Source of the DNA: Kroppenstedtia sanguinis
Lineage (GTDB): Bacteria; Bacillota; Bacilli; Thermoactinomycetales; DSM-45169
DNA length: 64,000 nucleotides
Direction: 5' to 3'
Assembly: GCF_050433445.1 (NCBI RefSeq)
Contig: NZ_JBNPXF010000002.1
Location: 62,001 to 126,000, forward strand
Shown: in pieces, positions 34,468 to 42,662 of the stretch
How positions within the stretch are numbered: position 1 is the stretch's first letter
Layout of the letters: every line of letters begins with the position of its first letter
Notes under the pieces: generated by a model
What the model was told of the DNA's origin: nothing
The model's database searches: none
The model's input: the letters and a program-made list of their open reading frames with translations, nothing else
Translations under genes and position numbers: made by a program

Positions 34468-34944
34468 ATGAAGACAGCAGACCTATGCGATTCTCATTCG
34501 CAGAAGTTGCAGATCTGTGAACCGATCCTAACTTCCTTTGGCGGCAAACAACAATTTTCCGGACCTATCCACACCGTAAAAGTACTGGAAGATAATGTAC
34601 TAGTCCGCAAAGCCTTGGAGACCCTCCCGGAAGGTTCGGTCCTGGTGGTGGATGGTGGCGGCTCAAAAAAATGCGCCCTGATGGGGGATCGACTGGGGGA
34701 AATCGCCATCTCCCGCAAGTTGTCAGGAGTGATCATCAACGGGTGCATCCGGGATTCGGCAGAACTTGCGAAGATGGATTTAGGGGTGCTAGCTCTGGCG
34801 ACGATGCCTCTGAAAAGCAAAAAAGAGGGAAAAGGCGAACAAAACATCACGGTGCAGTTCGGAGGAGTGGACTGGGAACCTGGCCATTATGTATATATAG
34901 ATGAAGACGGAGTCGTGATCTCCCCCAAAAAATTAACACTTTAG
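34468..34944 (+). CDS. rraA: RraA-family protein
   Basis: 158 aa. Sequence blocks of RraA-like proteins: TADLCDSH at the start, FGGKQQFSGPIHTVKV, VLVVDGGGSKKCALMGD, IINGCIRDSAEL, GVLALATMPLKS. RraA binds RNase E in proteobacteria; many homologues are class II aldolases (4-hydroxy-4-methyl-2-oxoglutarate aldolase-like), so function here is open. The ATG at 34468 has AAAGG upstream; another at 34459 is possible. It is sandwiched between MITE copies 6 and 7. Confidence 0.88.
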   Translation: MKTADLCDSHSQKLQICEPILTSFGGKQQFSGPIHTVKVLEDNVLVRKALETLPEGSVLVVDGGGSKKCALMGDRLGEIAISRKLSGVIINGCIRDSAELAKMDLGVLALATMPLKSKKEGKGEQNITVQFGGVDWEPGHYVYIDEDGVVISPKKLTL

Positions 34945-34946
34945 GG

Positions 34947-35305
34947 CAGGGCTGTTGATTAACCGGAAAATGGGCGGCGGAAGGGAGTCGTGTGCTGCCA
35001 AAGCGACCTTTGCGCTATGGGCACTACAATTTGAAGTTAAGGATGCGCCACAGGCACTACAATTTGAAGTTAAGGATGTGCCACAGGCACTACAATCTCG
35101 ATAGCAAGGTTGCCATCCTACCCAGCGGAGAAGTCTTACGAGAGGGCGTTTAGGGGCAACCTCTTCCCTGTGTTACTTCCGTAAGGCTTTGCCCCTGCCC
35201 GATGGTCAGATTTGGAGCGGCCAGTTTTCACTTCCTTGCCGGATGGCAACGGTCGCGTGGGTGAACACGATCTCCCACCCAAAATAGGGCGAATCAACAC
35301 GCCTG
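34947..35305 (+). mobile_element. MITE copy 7 (subfamily B, 359 bp)
   Basis: Starts CAGGGCTGTTGATTAACC, ends GCGAATCAACACGCCTG. Exact 9-bp duplication ACTTTAGGG at 34938-34946 and 35306-35314; the left copy contains the TAG stop of the rraA-like gene. It contains three minisatellite units and separates the gene from its terminator at 35318. Confidence 0.93.
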
Positions 35306-35317
35306 ACTTTAGGGAAA

Positions 35318-35351
35318 GAAAAGCGAAGCGTCATATGCGCTTCGCTTTTTC
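35318..35351 (+). terminator. displaced terminator of the RraA-family gene
   Basis: AAAAGCGAAGCG and CGCTTCGCTTTT pair over a short loop, followed by T. Before MITE copy 7 entered it stood a few nucleotides after the stop codon; it is now about 370 nt away. Confidence 0.8.
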
Positions 35352-35535
35352 ACTCCACATAGAATCCGGAGGCCATGCCACAGCGATCTCTTCCCTTTTT
35401 ACAAGGTTGTACCGGATCCTGAACTCTGCCACCTATACGTCTGAGAAAACCAATATTTTGCACTTACCGAAAAGTATATCCTTCCAAGGAAGTACTTGTC
35501 AACCTGAGCGACGCTCCTCCGAAACCGATGAGAGA

Positions 35536-35575
35536 GTGTCTGACCCATCCATCGTTGGAGCCGATCCCGTCGGGT
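35536..35575. repeat. dispersed repeat 2, copy 3 (short)
   Basis: GTGTCTGACCCATCCAT followed by a GGAGCCGATCCCGTCGGG-like end, shared with 31894-31930. The surrounding 35352-35587 shows no supported gene. Confidence 0.5.
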
Positions 35576-35587
35576 TGAGATCTCAAA

Positions 35588-36340
35588 CTATTTTTGTTTC
35601 CCTTCAAATACAGGGTAAGCACTCACTTCCAGATCCGTCGCCGGTTGGGTCACTGTGGCCGGAAGTTTATCATCATAGGCTCGGAATCGAGCCTGACCGC
35701 CAGCGGGAATTCCAGGGTCCAAATAATCGGTGATCACCGCGATCAAATTCCCTTGTTTGTTTTTGAGAGCTGCGGTGACCAAGATGCTCTCCACTTGTTG
35801 ATCATTGGGATTTTTCACGGTTCCCGTCACCGTGGTGAACTTCTCATCCCTTTTCTCCCGGGAAATGGATTCGGTTTCCATTTTGACCGGAGATATGTAG
35901 CTTGGGAGGTAATCTGCGTCCAAAGCGATCTCTTTTAACTCCCCGGTGGATTTGGCCCGGCGAAGATGAACGGTTGCACCTACATAGGCGGACTCTCCCG
36001 GCTGAATCACTTTGGGTACAATGGTCAGAACTTCTTTTTCAACCAACTGGCGATCATCTTTACCCAAGAATCTTAACCGGGCGGAATCCAGCTGTACTGG
36101 CTTTTTCCCTGTGTTTTTGATCTCAGCGGCCCCATGGGCCATCACTTTCCCGTTTGACATTTTCCATGTCTTTGAAACGGTGTCACTTTTGATTTTGTGC
36201 GCTTGGGGGTCTTCCTCCATCTGGACCTCCTTCGCGGATTTCTCCTCTTTACGGGGGGTCTCCCCTTCTGTGGAACAACCCGCCATGGACAGGGCCATCA
36301 GCAGGCACAGACCTGCCCAGCTCCATTTGTAAACTACCAC
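35588..36340 (-). CDS. FxLYD-type lipoprotein
   Basis: 250 aa from the GTG at 36340 (GGAGG 7 nt upstream). Signal peptide with lipobox LSMAGC, a charged linker, then two beta-sandwich repeats: one around GAAEIKNTGKKPVQLDSARL, the other around TVTGTVKNPNDQQVESILVTAAL, ending with PAGGQARFRAYDD. The VTGTVKN pattern is that of FxLYD/DUF-type cell-surface domains. It is anchored outside the membrane; its role is unknown. Confidence 0.78.
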   Translation of the reverse strand: MVVYKWSWAGLCLLMALSMAGCSTEGETPRKEEKSAKEVQMEEDPQAHKIKSDTVSKTWKMSNGKVMAHGAAEIKNTGKKPVQLDSARLRFLGKDDRQLVEKEVLTIVPKVIQPGESAYVGATVHLRRAKSTGELKEIALDADYLPSYISPVKMETESISREKRDEKFTTVTGTVKNPNDQQVESILVTAALKNKQGNLIAVITDYLDPGIPAGGQARFRAYDDKLPATVTQPATDLEVSAYPVFEGKQK

Positions 36341-36424
36341 GCTTCTCCCTCCTGAATTTTTCTCTGAATCTTCCATTCTCACAAGGTCAGGTTTTATATT
36401 ACCACATCTAAAATCAAAGTGAAA

Positions 36425-36448
36425 AACCTCCCCAGGATGAGGAGGTCA
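36425..36448 (-). terminator. displaced terminator of the quinone oxidoreductase gene
   Basis: On the minus strand ACCTCC and GGAGGT pair over 9 nt, followed by TTTTTC. It belongs to the gene ending at 36675, from which MITE copy 8 has moved it about 200 bp. Confidence 0.65.
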
Positions 36449-36468
36449 AGGAGAATACAACACTCAGG

Positions 36469-36670
36469 TTAGGGCTGTTGATGAATCATAAAGTGGATGA
36501 TGGGAACGAAACGATCCTTTCCCTCTTCCCATTGCCCCCCATCACAAAATATCGCTTGAGGGGACGGGGATGGGGATGGCTACGATCTCTTGCAAAGAGT
36601 GCAAAGTCTCTTCACCCTCCCACCATCCCGACCTGATTTCCTACCTAAAATAGGGCTAATCAACACGCCT
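36469..36670 (+). mobile_element. MITE copy 8 (subfamily A, internally deleted, 202 bp)
   Basis: Starts with a degraded end (TTAGGGCTGTTGATGAATC) and ends GGCTAATCAACACGCCT. Exact 9-bp duplication ACACTCAGG at 36460-36468 and 36671-36679; the right copy contains the stop codon (minus strand TGA) of the oxidoreductase gene. The conserved core is shortened by about 55 bp. Confidence 0.88.
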
Positions 36671-36674
36671 ACAC

Positions 36675-37673
36675 TCAGGAGATTTTCACCAGTTTCCGTC
36701 CACGAACCCCACCCTGAAGGATGGTGGACATCGCTGCGGGCAATTCCTCCAGGGAGATCACCTCTGCTCCGATCAGATCCAAGAGCCCTTCCGGTTTCAG
36801 GTCGGTGGCTAACCGATGCCAGACTTTGCGCCGGTATTCATTGGATATATGGGCGGAGTCGATGCCGAGAAGCTGGACTCCCCTTAGGATGAATGGATAC
36901 ACCGTCGAGGTAAACTTCCCTCCTCCTGCCAATCCACTGAGGGCGACAGCACCACCGAACTTCATCGTGCTGAGAAGATAGGAAAGGGTCTCCCCTCCAA
37001 CAGGGTCCACTGCTCCTGCCCAGCGACTTTTAAGCAGGGGGCGCTGTTTAGGATTGGTCAGTTCCTCCCGGGGCAAAATCTCGCTGGCTCCCAGTCGGCG
37101 GAGATAATCATGGGCATCCGCTTTTCCGGTTCCGGTAGCCACAGTGTAGCCTCGTTGGGCCAGCATAGCTACTGCCGTGCTGCCCACTCCGCCTGTGGCC
37201 CCGGTGACCAGCACCGGGCCCTTCTCCGGTTTCAGACCGCTCTCTTCCAAACGCTGAATCGACATTGCAGCAGTAAAACCAGCGGTACCAAATACCATCG
37301 CTTCCTTCAAGGTGAGCCCCTCTGGGAGAGGGATGACCCAATCCCCTGGTACGCGGGCGATTTCGCTGAAGCCGCCGTTGTGAGAGACACCCAGCTCGGC
37401 GCTGGCGACGATCACTTCCTCCCCTTCCTTGAATCGGGAATCACGGGAGTGGATGACGGTGCCAGCTAGATCGATTCCCGGAATCAGGGGATAGGTTTCT
37501 AAGATGCGCCCGTCGGGAATCCCTGCCAGGCCGTCCTTGTAGTTGACTCCGGACCAAGCGACACGAAGGGTCACTTCCCCCGGATTCAGCTCATCCAGGG
37601 TCATCTCTTGAATTTCCACGGAAAAGGATGCGTCAGATTGATCCACAACCAATGCACGAAACCGCTCAGTCAC
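36675..37673 (-). CDS. YhdH/YhfP-type NADPH:quinone oxidoreductase
   Basis: 332 aa from the GTG at 37673 with GGAGGGG upstream. MDR superfamily without the structural zinc Cys: N-terminal GroES-like domain (WSGVNYKDGLAGIPDG, PGIDLAGTV), Rossmann fold GPVLVTGATGGVGSTAVAML and the C-terminal LGIDSAHISNEYRRKVW. This is the acryloyl-CoA reductase (AcuI/YhdH) branch. MITEs flank it on both sides (copies 8 and 9), the former overlapping its stop. Confidence 0.9.
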   Translation of the reverse strand: MTERFRALVVDQSDASFSVEIQEMTLDELNPGEVTLRVAWSGVNYKDGLAGIPDGRILETYPLIPGIDLAGTVIHSRDSRFKEGEEVIVASAELGVSHNGGFSEIARVPGDWVIPLPEGLTLKEAMVFGTAGFTAAMSIQRLEESGLKPEKGPVLVTGATGGVGSTAVAMLAQRGYTVATGTGKADAHDYLRRLGASEILPREELTNPKQRPLLKSRWAGAVDPVGGETLSYLLSTMKFGGAVALSGLAGGGKFTSTVYPFILRGVQLLGIDSAHISNEYRRKVWHRLATDLKPEGLLDLIGAEVISLEELPAAMSTILQGGVRGRKLVKIS

Positions 37674-37700
37674 AGATACCCCTCCTCAATTCATTCCGGT

Positions 37701-37956
37701 CAGGGCTGTTGATGAACCATAAGTGAATGATGGGAACAGAACGATCCTTTCGTTCTTCCCATTGTCCCGTCGTGAAATATTGCTTGAGGGGACGGGGATG
37801 GTGGGACGGCTACGATCTCTTACAAAGGACACATAGCGAGACCCGGGAGCGGAAAGCGACCCTGGCGAGACTTGTGCCCTATGGGTGCAAAGGCTCTTCA
37901 CCCTCCCACTATCCCCACCTGATTTCCACCTAATATATGGCTAATCAACACGCCTG
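37701..37956 (+). mobile_element. MITE copy 9 (subfamily A, 256 bp)
   Basis: Starts CAGGGCTGTTGATGAACC, ends GGCTAATCAACACGCCTG. Exact 9-bp duplication CATTCCGGT at 37692-37700 and 37957-37965. It is 27 bp upstream of the quinone oxidoreductase start codon and 20 bp past the stop of the phosphotransferase gene. Confidence 0.93.
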
Positions 37957-37975
37957 CATTCCGGTAATTGAACTT

Positions 37976-38920
37976 TTAATCATTTAATCCATTCAACTCT
38001 TCTCGTAGATGGTTAATAGTTATAGCTCTTTCTTGCTCATCTTGTTCATCAAATAAAAGTTGCTCAATAAATTCCCAAATATCTTCCAAACGTCTTCTTC
38101 CTTGATAAAAGGATAGGAGATCGAGATCGATTGAAGAGTTTGGGTGTTTTTCCTGATAGCACCGCCAAAATTCATTAAAGTAAGGTTCATCAGCTAGTAA
38201 CATCAAATCGGCTTCCACAGGAGCTAATTTCAATCCTTCCCAATCAATCAATATGAGCTGGCTTCCAGACTGCATCAAATTCCAATGATGTAGATCGGTA
38301 TGGCACAAAGCCATTCTCAAATCATACCTTTTCAAGTTCTGCGAAAGTCCTGCGACCCTTTGTAGCAAATGGTTTAGTTGGGATCTAGAGGAGTCGACCC
38401 ACTTCCATACATCGGATGGCAAATCCTCTCTTCCATTTCGCAGTACTCCCCTCAACAGACGTAAATATGGGACTTCAAAATCTTCTTTTATCGCATTCGT
38501 CTCGATGGGAATCTCTTCACCATATGAATGAAGTTCTGCGATGATCTTTGCAAGCTGGTGCACTTGACTATCGGTACATGCTTGATCTCCAATCGTCTCT
38601 CCCTCGATATAATCATAAAGTAAATAGACGCCAGACTCGTCTTCACATTGATATTCCCCAAGACATGTCGAAAGAGGAACGGAAATCTTTCCTTTCAAAC
38701 CACTGTTTTTCATCAGCCACACCATGATAGGAATAGTTTGATCCATACGTGCCATCAGCTTCGATGTAGAGGCTCTGCTTTTTTCATATACTTTGAGGAA
38801 ATAACTTTGCTGCTTGTTTGACACTTTATAAGCGAGGGATGCCCACCCCCCTTGTTGAGGTAATACATCGGTAATGTTTAGGTCATAGTAGTCCTTTAAG
38901 ATCCTTTTCACATGATCCAT
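37976..38920 (-). CDS. aminoglycoside-phosphotransferase-fold (APH) family kinase
   Basis: 314 aa. Kinase-like fold with the catalytic loop CHTDLHHWNLM (near residue 222) and metal-binding LILIDWEGLKLAPVEADL. N-terminal lobe SLAYKVSNKQQSYFLKVYEK with the Lys that binds ATP. Acceptor unknown: relatives phosphorylate aminoglycosides, macrolides, choline or spore components. The gene is clearly AT-richer than its neighbours, which hints at acquisition by transfer. Confidence 0.82.
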   Translation of the reverse strand: MDHVKRILKDYYDLNITDVLPQQGGWASLAYKVSNKQQSYFLKVYEKSRASTSKLMARMDQTIPIMVWLMKNSGLKGKISVPLSTCLGEYQCEDESGVYLLYDYIEGETIGDQACTDSQVHQLAKIIAELHSYGEEIPIETNAIKEDFEVPYLRLLRGVLRNGREDLPSDVWKWVDSSRSQLNHLLQRVAGLSQNLKRYDLRMALCHTDLHHWNLMQSGSQLILIDWEGLKLAPVEADLMLLADEPYFNEFWRCYQEKHPNSSIDLDLLSFYQGRRRLEDIWEFIEQLLFDEQDEQERAITINHLREELNGLND

Positions 38921-39055
38921 ACGATCCTGTCCCCTCCCAAAATCATTCTACAGAAACCGGACATCCCCCTCCTCCAGTGATTTGCCTTAGCCCATGTTTA
39001 CCCTCAACACTTAGCCTGTTGCTGAACTGAAATGTAGTTGGAACTTCGATTCCGA

Positions 39056-39113
39056 CAGTGCGGTTGATTAGCCATGTCTCACCCACCTAAAATCCGGCTG
39101 ATCCCCACGCCTA
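39056..39113 (-). mobile_element. MITE copy 10 (58-bp remnant with both ends)
   Basis: CAGTGCGGTTGATTAGCC at one end and GGCTGATCCCCACGCCTA at the other, with only about 22 bp between. No 9-bp duplication is recognisable. It looks like an internally deleted, old copy. Confidence 0.6.
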
Positions 39114-39183
39114 ATTCTGTTCCTTTAAGGTTCATAATCAGCCAACCTCACCTCTTTTGCAGAATGGTATCATTGGATATAGT

Positions 39184-39442
39184 CAGGCGTGTTGATTAGC
39201 CATATTTTAGACAGGAAATAATGTCGGGATGGTGGGACTTTGATTCGCCTTTTCACCCATAGGGCACAAGTCTCGCCAGGGTCGCTTTCCGCTCCCGGGT
39301 CTCGCTATGCGTTCTTTGCAAGAGATCGGAGCCGTCCCACCATCCCCGTCCCCTCAAGCAATATTTCACGACGGGACAATGGGGAAGAGCGAAAGATCGA
39401 TTTAGTTCCCTCCACCCATTTACTGGTTATTCAACAGCCCTG
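39184..39442 (-). mobile_element. MITE copy 11 (subfamily A, 259 bp)
   Basis: Reverse orientation, starting CAGGCGTGTTGATTAGCC and ending GGTTATTCAACAGCCCTG. Exact 9-bp duplication GGATATAGT at 39175-39183 and 39443-39451. It is 49 bp upstream of the Fe-S-type gene start. Confidence 0.93.
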
Positions 39443-39491
39443 GGATATAGTAAGCCTGTTCCACCATATGAATGTAAAAGGAGAATTCTCT

Positions 39492-39818
39492 GTGAACATC
39501 CAGATCAGTCCCTTGGCCGCCGCCCGCTTGAAAATTCTTCTCCATTGGGAAGAGGAGGATGAGCAACTGGCCGTCCGTTTGGTACCACTCACTTGCGGGT
39601 GCGGAACCCCTTCCTTCGCTTTGGAGCTGACTGAAGTGAGATCTGACGATCTCCTCATCTGGGTGGAAGGGGTTCCATTTACCTGTTCTGAGTCGGAAGA
39701 AACATGGCTAAACGGGGTTGAGATCGATTGGAGCCGGCAAACCGGCCGCTTCTCCATCTACCACCCTGATCCTCCCTCCCACCCAGACTGCTGTTTGCCA
39801 AAACCCAACCCCAGCTGA
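39492..39818 (+). CDS. HesB/IscA-like Fe-S biogenesis family protein
   Basis: 108 aa from the GTG at 39492, with AAAGGAGAA 6 nt upstream. N-terminal ISPLAAARLKILL and VRLVPLTCGCGTPSFALEL resemble the HesB/IscA fold, but the usual C-terminal CGC triplet is not seen; Cys occurs in TCGCG (near residue 35) and DCC near the end. It may be a divergent member not involved in cluster transfer. Co-directional with the DUF218 gene, 17 nt downstream. Confidence 0.62.
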   Translation: MNIQISPLAAARLKILLHWEEEDEQLAVRLVPLTCGCGTPSFALELTEVRSDDLLIWVEGVPFTCSESEETWLNGVEIDWSRQTGRFSIYHPDPPSHPDCCLPKPNPS

Positions 39819-39835
39819 AGGGAGAAGCGGAAACG

Positions 39836-40399
39836 GTGAGCCTCTGGATCATCGCAATTGGTTTAGCAATCGCCGGGTCCTGCGGTTGTTTTTTGTGGAC
39901 TCGGGTCTCTTCCTTCGATGGAAAAAAGTTTCAACCCATCCCTAGACAAGGGGCGATCGTACTGGGAGCTTCCTTAAAGAATCGCCAGCCCAGTCCTGCA
40001 TTGAAGGAAAGATTGGATCAAGCCCTGGAGCTGTATCGACAGGGCTTGGCCCCCCTTTTGATCTTGTCCGGCGGTTCGCCCCAGGGGGCCACCCCCGAAG
40101 CTCGTGTGATGAAGGAATATCTGGTACAACAGGGCGTCCAGGAATCGGACCTGATCTTGGAGGATCGTTCGACGAACACTGCGGAAAACCTGGCCTATTC
40201 CAAGGAAGCACTCTCCAGCCACGGCATCTGGGATGTCTATCTGGTGACCCATGATTTCCATATGTACCGGGCGATCCGCTGTGCCCGTCGGGCCGGTGTC
40301 ACGGTGACTCCCGCCCCTGTGGCCCCCCGCTCCCTCACGATCCCTTATCAGAAGACCCGGGAATGCTTGGCACTCGTTAAAAGTTATTTGTTACACTGA
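39836..40399 (+). CDS. YdcF/DUF218-family membrane protein
   Basis: 187 aa from the GTG at 39836 (GGGAGAAG upstream). N-terminal membrane helix (about 3-21), then the DUF218 domain on the outer face: AIVLGASLKNRQPSPALKER, LILSGGSPQG, TPEARVMKEYL, LEDRSTNTAENLAYSK and VTHDFHMYRA. Relatives (SanA, YdcF) affect envelope permeability; activity is unproven. It probably forms an operon with the upstream HesB-like gene. Confidence 0.88.
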   Translation: MSLWIIAIGLAIAGSCGCFLWTRVSSFDGKKFQPIPRQGAIVLGASLKNRQPSPALKERLDQALELYRQGLAPLLILSGGSPQGATPEARVMKEYLVQQGVQESDLILEDRSTNTAENLAYSKEALSSHGIWDVYLVTHDFHMYRAIRCARRAGVTVTPAPVAPRSLTIPYQKTRECLALVKSYLLH

Positions 40400-40417
40400 G
40401 GAGTTGACAACTCCACA

Positions 40418-40975
40418 CAGGGCTGTTGATTAACCAAAAAATGGGCGGCGGAGGGAGTCATGTACTACCAAAGTGACCTTTGTACCACAGGCACTACAAT
40501 CTGAAATCAAGATTGCGCCATGGTACTACAATTTGAAATTAGGGATGCGCCATGGGCACTACAATTTGAAATTAGGGATGCGCCATGGGCACTTCAATCC
40601 AAAGGAGCTGAAGCTCTAGATGAAGGAAGCACCACAGGCACTACAATCTCAATGGGCTGAAGCCCTGGAATAAAGGAAGCACCACAGGCACTACAATCTC
40701 AATGGGCTGAAGCCCTGGAATAAAGGTAGCACCACAGGCACTACAATCTCGATGGGCTGAAGCCCTGGAATAAAGGTAGCCATCCTATCCAGCGGAGAAT
40801 CTGAAGGGAGGGGCGTTTAGGGGCAACATTCTTCCTTGAAATACTTCCGAAAGGCTTTGCCCCTGCCCCGACGGTCAGATTTGGAGCGGCCAGTCATTAC
40901 TTCCTTGCTGGATGGCAACGGTCGCATGGGTGAACACGATCTACCCACCCAAAATATGGCTAATCGACACGCCTG
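40418..40975 (+). mobile_element. MITE copy 12 (subfamily B, expanded, 558 bp)
   Basis: Starts CAGGGCTGTTGATTAACC, ends GGCTAATCGACACGCCTG. The flanks (AACTCCACA and ATCACCTAC) do not match, so the duplication has decayed or the copy is recombinant. Its length comes from an internal minisatellite (40480-40780). Confidence 0.85.
40480..40780. repeat. minisatellite inside MITE copy 12
   Basis: Two kinds of tandem unit: about 33 bp (GCGCCATGGGCACTACAATT then TGAAATTAGGGAT) in the first third, and three 50-bp units at 40629-40778 beginning GCACCACAGGCACTACAATC and holding the small hairpin GGGCT-GA-AGCCC. Both unit types share GCACTACAAT. Other B copies have zero to three units. Confidence 0.88.
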
Positions 40976-40989
40976 ATCACCTACAGAAT

Positions 40990-41820
40990 TCATTTCGATG
41001 GGGAAGTTTTCATCCCCACAGATCCCTGATCCAGACTCCACCCGAACAATCGACAGGCGTTGGCTGTGGTCTGACGGACTAATTGCGGGAGGGAGATCCC
41101 CTGGACTTGGGAAACCGCCTCCGCTGTCCGGCCCACCCAGGCTGGCTCGGCGGGTCGGCCCCGGAAGGGGCCACTGTATCTCCAAGGAGCATCGGTCTCC
41201 AGCAATAGGGACGATGTCGGGATGCGCTGTACCAGCTCTCGATCCCGTTGCCGGTAGCACACCTCAGGTGTGACCGACACATAGTAACCCGCCCCGACGA
41301 TGGCATCCACCACTACTGCAGGCGCTTTCAGCCAATGGAATACGGCCTTCCTCACATGGTGCGTCTGCAACATGCGAAAGACCGTCTCCGCTCGGTCATG
41401 CACCGCATGAAGAAGAACAGGTAAATCTAACTCCACCGCAGTTTGCAAAAAGCGCTCCAGCACGCTGAAATGCTCCGGATCCGGCGCCTTTTCCCTTTCC
41501 CGCGGAGACAGAGTGTACCAGGGAAGGCCCACCTCCCCCACTCCACAAAGTGAATCACGATGCTCCCGGATTTGGCGGAGAACGATCTCCACTTGTTCCC
41601 AGTCCACCGATTGCTCTGGGTGATAACCGAAAGCGACTGCAATAAAATTCGGATAGGCCTGTTGTAACCGCAACAGCTTCTCTCCTGATTTCCCATCACT
41701 TCCCACGGCTACGCCCCGGATCACTCCCGCTTGGTGTGCACGGTTGAGAAGGCCCGGCCATTCTTCCGGGGAAATCCGGTCCCCGTGCAGATGGGTATCC
41801 ACCCATCCCCTAGGTTCCAT
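40990..41820 (-). CDS. TatD-family metal-dependent hydrolase
   Basis: 276 aa. TIM-barrel metal ligands visible: DTHLH (residues 8-12), GYHPE, GEVGLPWY, HAVHD, FHW and LETDAPW. TatD proteins are 3'-5' nucleases or deaminase-like hydrolases of unclear substrate. It begins 6 nt after the DUF309 gene stop, so the two are cotranscribed. Length is normal. Confidence 0.9.
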   Translation of the reverse strand: MEPRGWVDTHLHGDRISPEEWPGLLNRAHQAGVIRGVAVGSDGKSGEKLLRLQQAYPNFIAVAFGYHPEQSVDWEQVEIVLRQIREHRDSLCGVGEVGLPWYTLSPREREKAPDPEHFSVLERFLQTAVELDLPVLLHAVHDRAETVFRMLQTHHVRKAVFHWLKAPAVVVDAIVGAGYYVSVTPEVCYRQRDRELVQRIPTSSLLLETDAPWRYSGPFRGRPAEPAWVGRTAEAVSQVQGISLPQLVRQTTANACRLFGWSLDQGSVGMKTSPSK

Positions 41821-41826
41821 CTGAGT

Positions 41827-42279
41827 TCACTCTCCTTTCTTCCCGATTTTTCCCTTGGATCCATCAGACCTTCCCTCTCCCATGGACTGCACCCACTCCT
41901 GTAAGAGGGGGTCCAACACGCGGATCTCCAGCTCCCCTTCCGTAAAGGGGGCTTCCTCTGCTACATCCAAAACATCCAGACGTGCTTGTACATCCCGACG
42001 GAACGCCGCCAAGTCAATCCCCAAGGCATCTGCCGGTTGAAACTTCAATTTCTCCAGGGCCCCCCGGAACAATTTGCGAGCTCCTCGCCTATTGCCGTTG
42101 CGATGATGGTACAGGGCGACTGCTGCCTGAAGCAGTCCCTGGTAGAGCAAATCCCTGCCTTCCTCCATCCATAGCTCTTCCAGAACTTCATGACATTCAT
42201 AGTAATCGCGGTCCTCATTGAAATGGTAAATAAACTGGACAAAGAGCGGTGAATAACGACGATCACCGACGGAATGCAA
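41827..42279 (-). CDS. DUF309 family protein
   Basis: 150 aa from the TTG at 42279 with GGGAGGG 6 nt upstream. The family core is clear: HFNEDRDYYECHEVLEELW, LLYQGLLQAAVALYHHRNGN and RGARKLFRGALEKL. This helical domain with an invariant ECHEVLE segment is widespread, function unknown. It has an extra Gly/Lys-rich tail of about 20 aa. First gene of a two-gene unit with TatD. Confidence 0.9.
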   Translation of the reverse strand: MHSVGDRRYSPLFVQFIYHFNEDRDYYECHEVLEELWMEEGRDLLYQGLLQAAVALYHHRNGNRRGARKLFRGALEKLKFQPADALGIDLAAFRRDVQARLDVLDVAEEAPFTEGELEIRVLDPLLQEWVQSMGEGRSDGSKGKIGKKGE

Positions 42280-42396
42280 CCGGATCCCTCCCTGTTTTTC
42301 TCTAAAACACAGCGAATCTACACATCCGGTGGCAGGTGAATTTTCCCGCTCAATCCTTTAGAATGGGAACCATGCTGAAGAGAGAGGAGCGATGGG

Positions 42397-42627
42397 ATGA
42401 ATCTGGATGAAGCGACGCGGGAAAATCTGAACTGGATGATCGAGTCGATCAAGAATCACCTGAACCTGGTCAACGCCTCCGTGGTCCGTCCGGAAGATTA
42501 CAGCCTGGAAGTTTATGATGACATCCGGGACTTATTTGAGATGACGGAGAAAAAGAAAGGCCACTTCACCATGCTGGAGCTGGAAGGCATTCTGGAAGAG
42601 CTCGGCGACCTGAGAAAAAACAGTTGA
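42397..42627 (+). CDS. DUF1128 family protein
   Basis: 76 aa from ATG 42397 with GAGAGGAG 7 nt upstream. NLDEATRENLNWMIESIKNH, LNLVNASVVRPEDYSLEVY and YDDIRDLFEMTEKK are the DUF1128 (YfkK-like) sequence. Small helical Bacillales protein of unknown role. Followed by a strong terminator. Confidence 0.9.
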   Translation: MNLDEATRENLNWMIESIKNHLNLVNASVVRPEDYSLEVYDDIRDLFEMTEKKKGHFTMLELEGILEELGDLRKNS

Positions 42628-42632
42628 GTACG

Positions 42633-42662
42633 GAAAAACCGCCAACAGGGCGGTTTTTTCAC
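42633..42662. terminator. bidirectional terminator
   Basis: AAAAACCGCC and GGCGGTTTTTT pair over a 6-nt loop. It ends the DUF1128 gene, and on the minus strand the thioesterase gene, whose stop it overlaps. Confidence 0.9.

Noticed and set aside
40480..40780. CRISPR-like regular repeats
   Set aside because: Units are directly adjacent without unique spacers and lie inside a MITE; no cas genes are present. It is a minisatellite.
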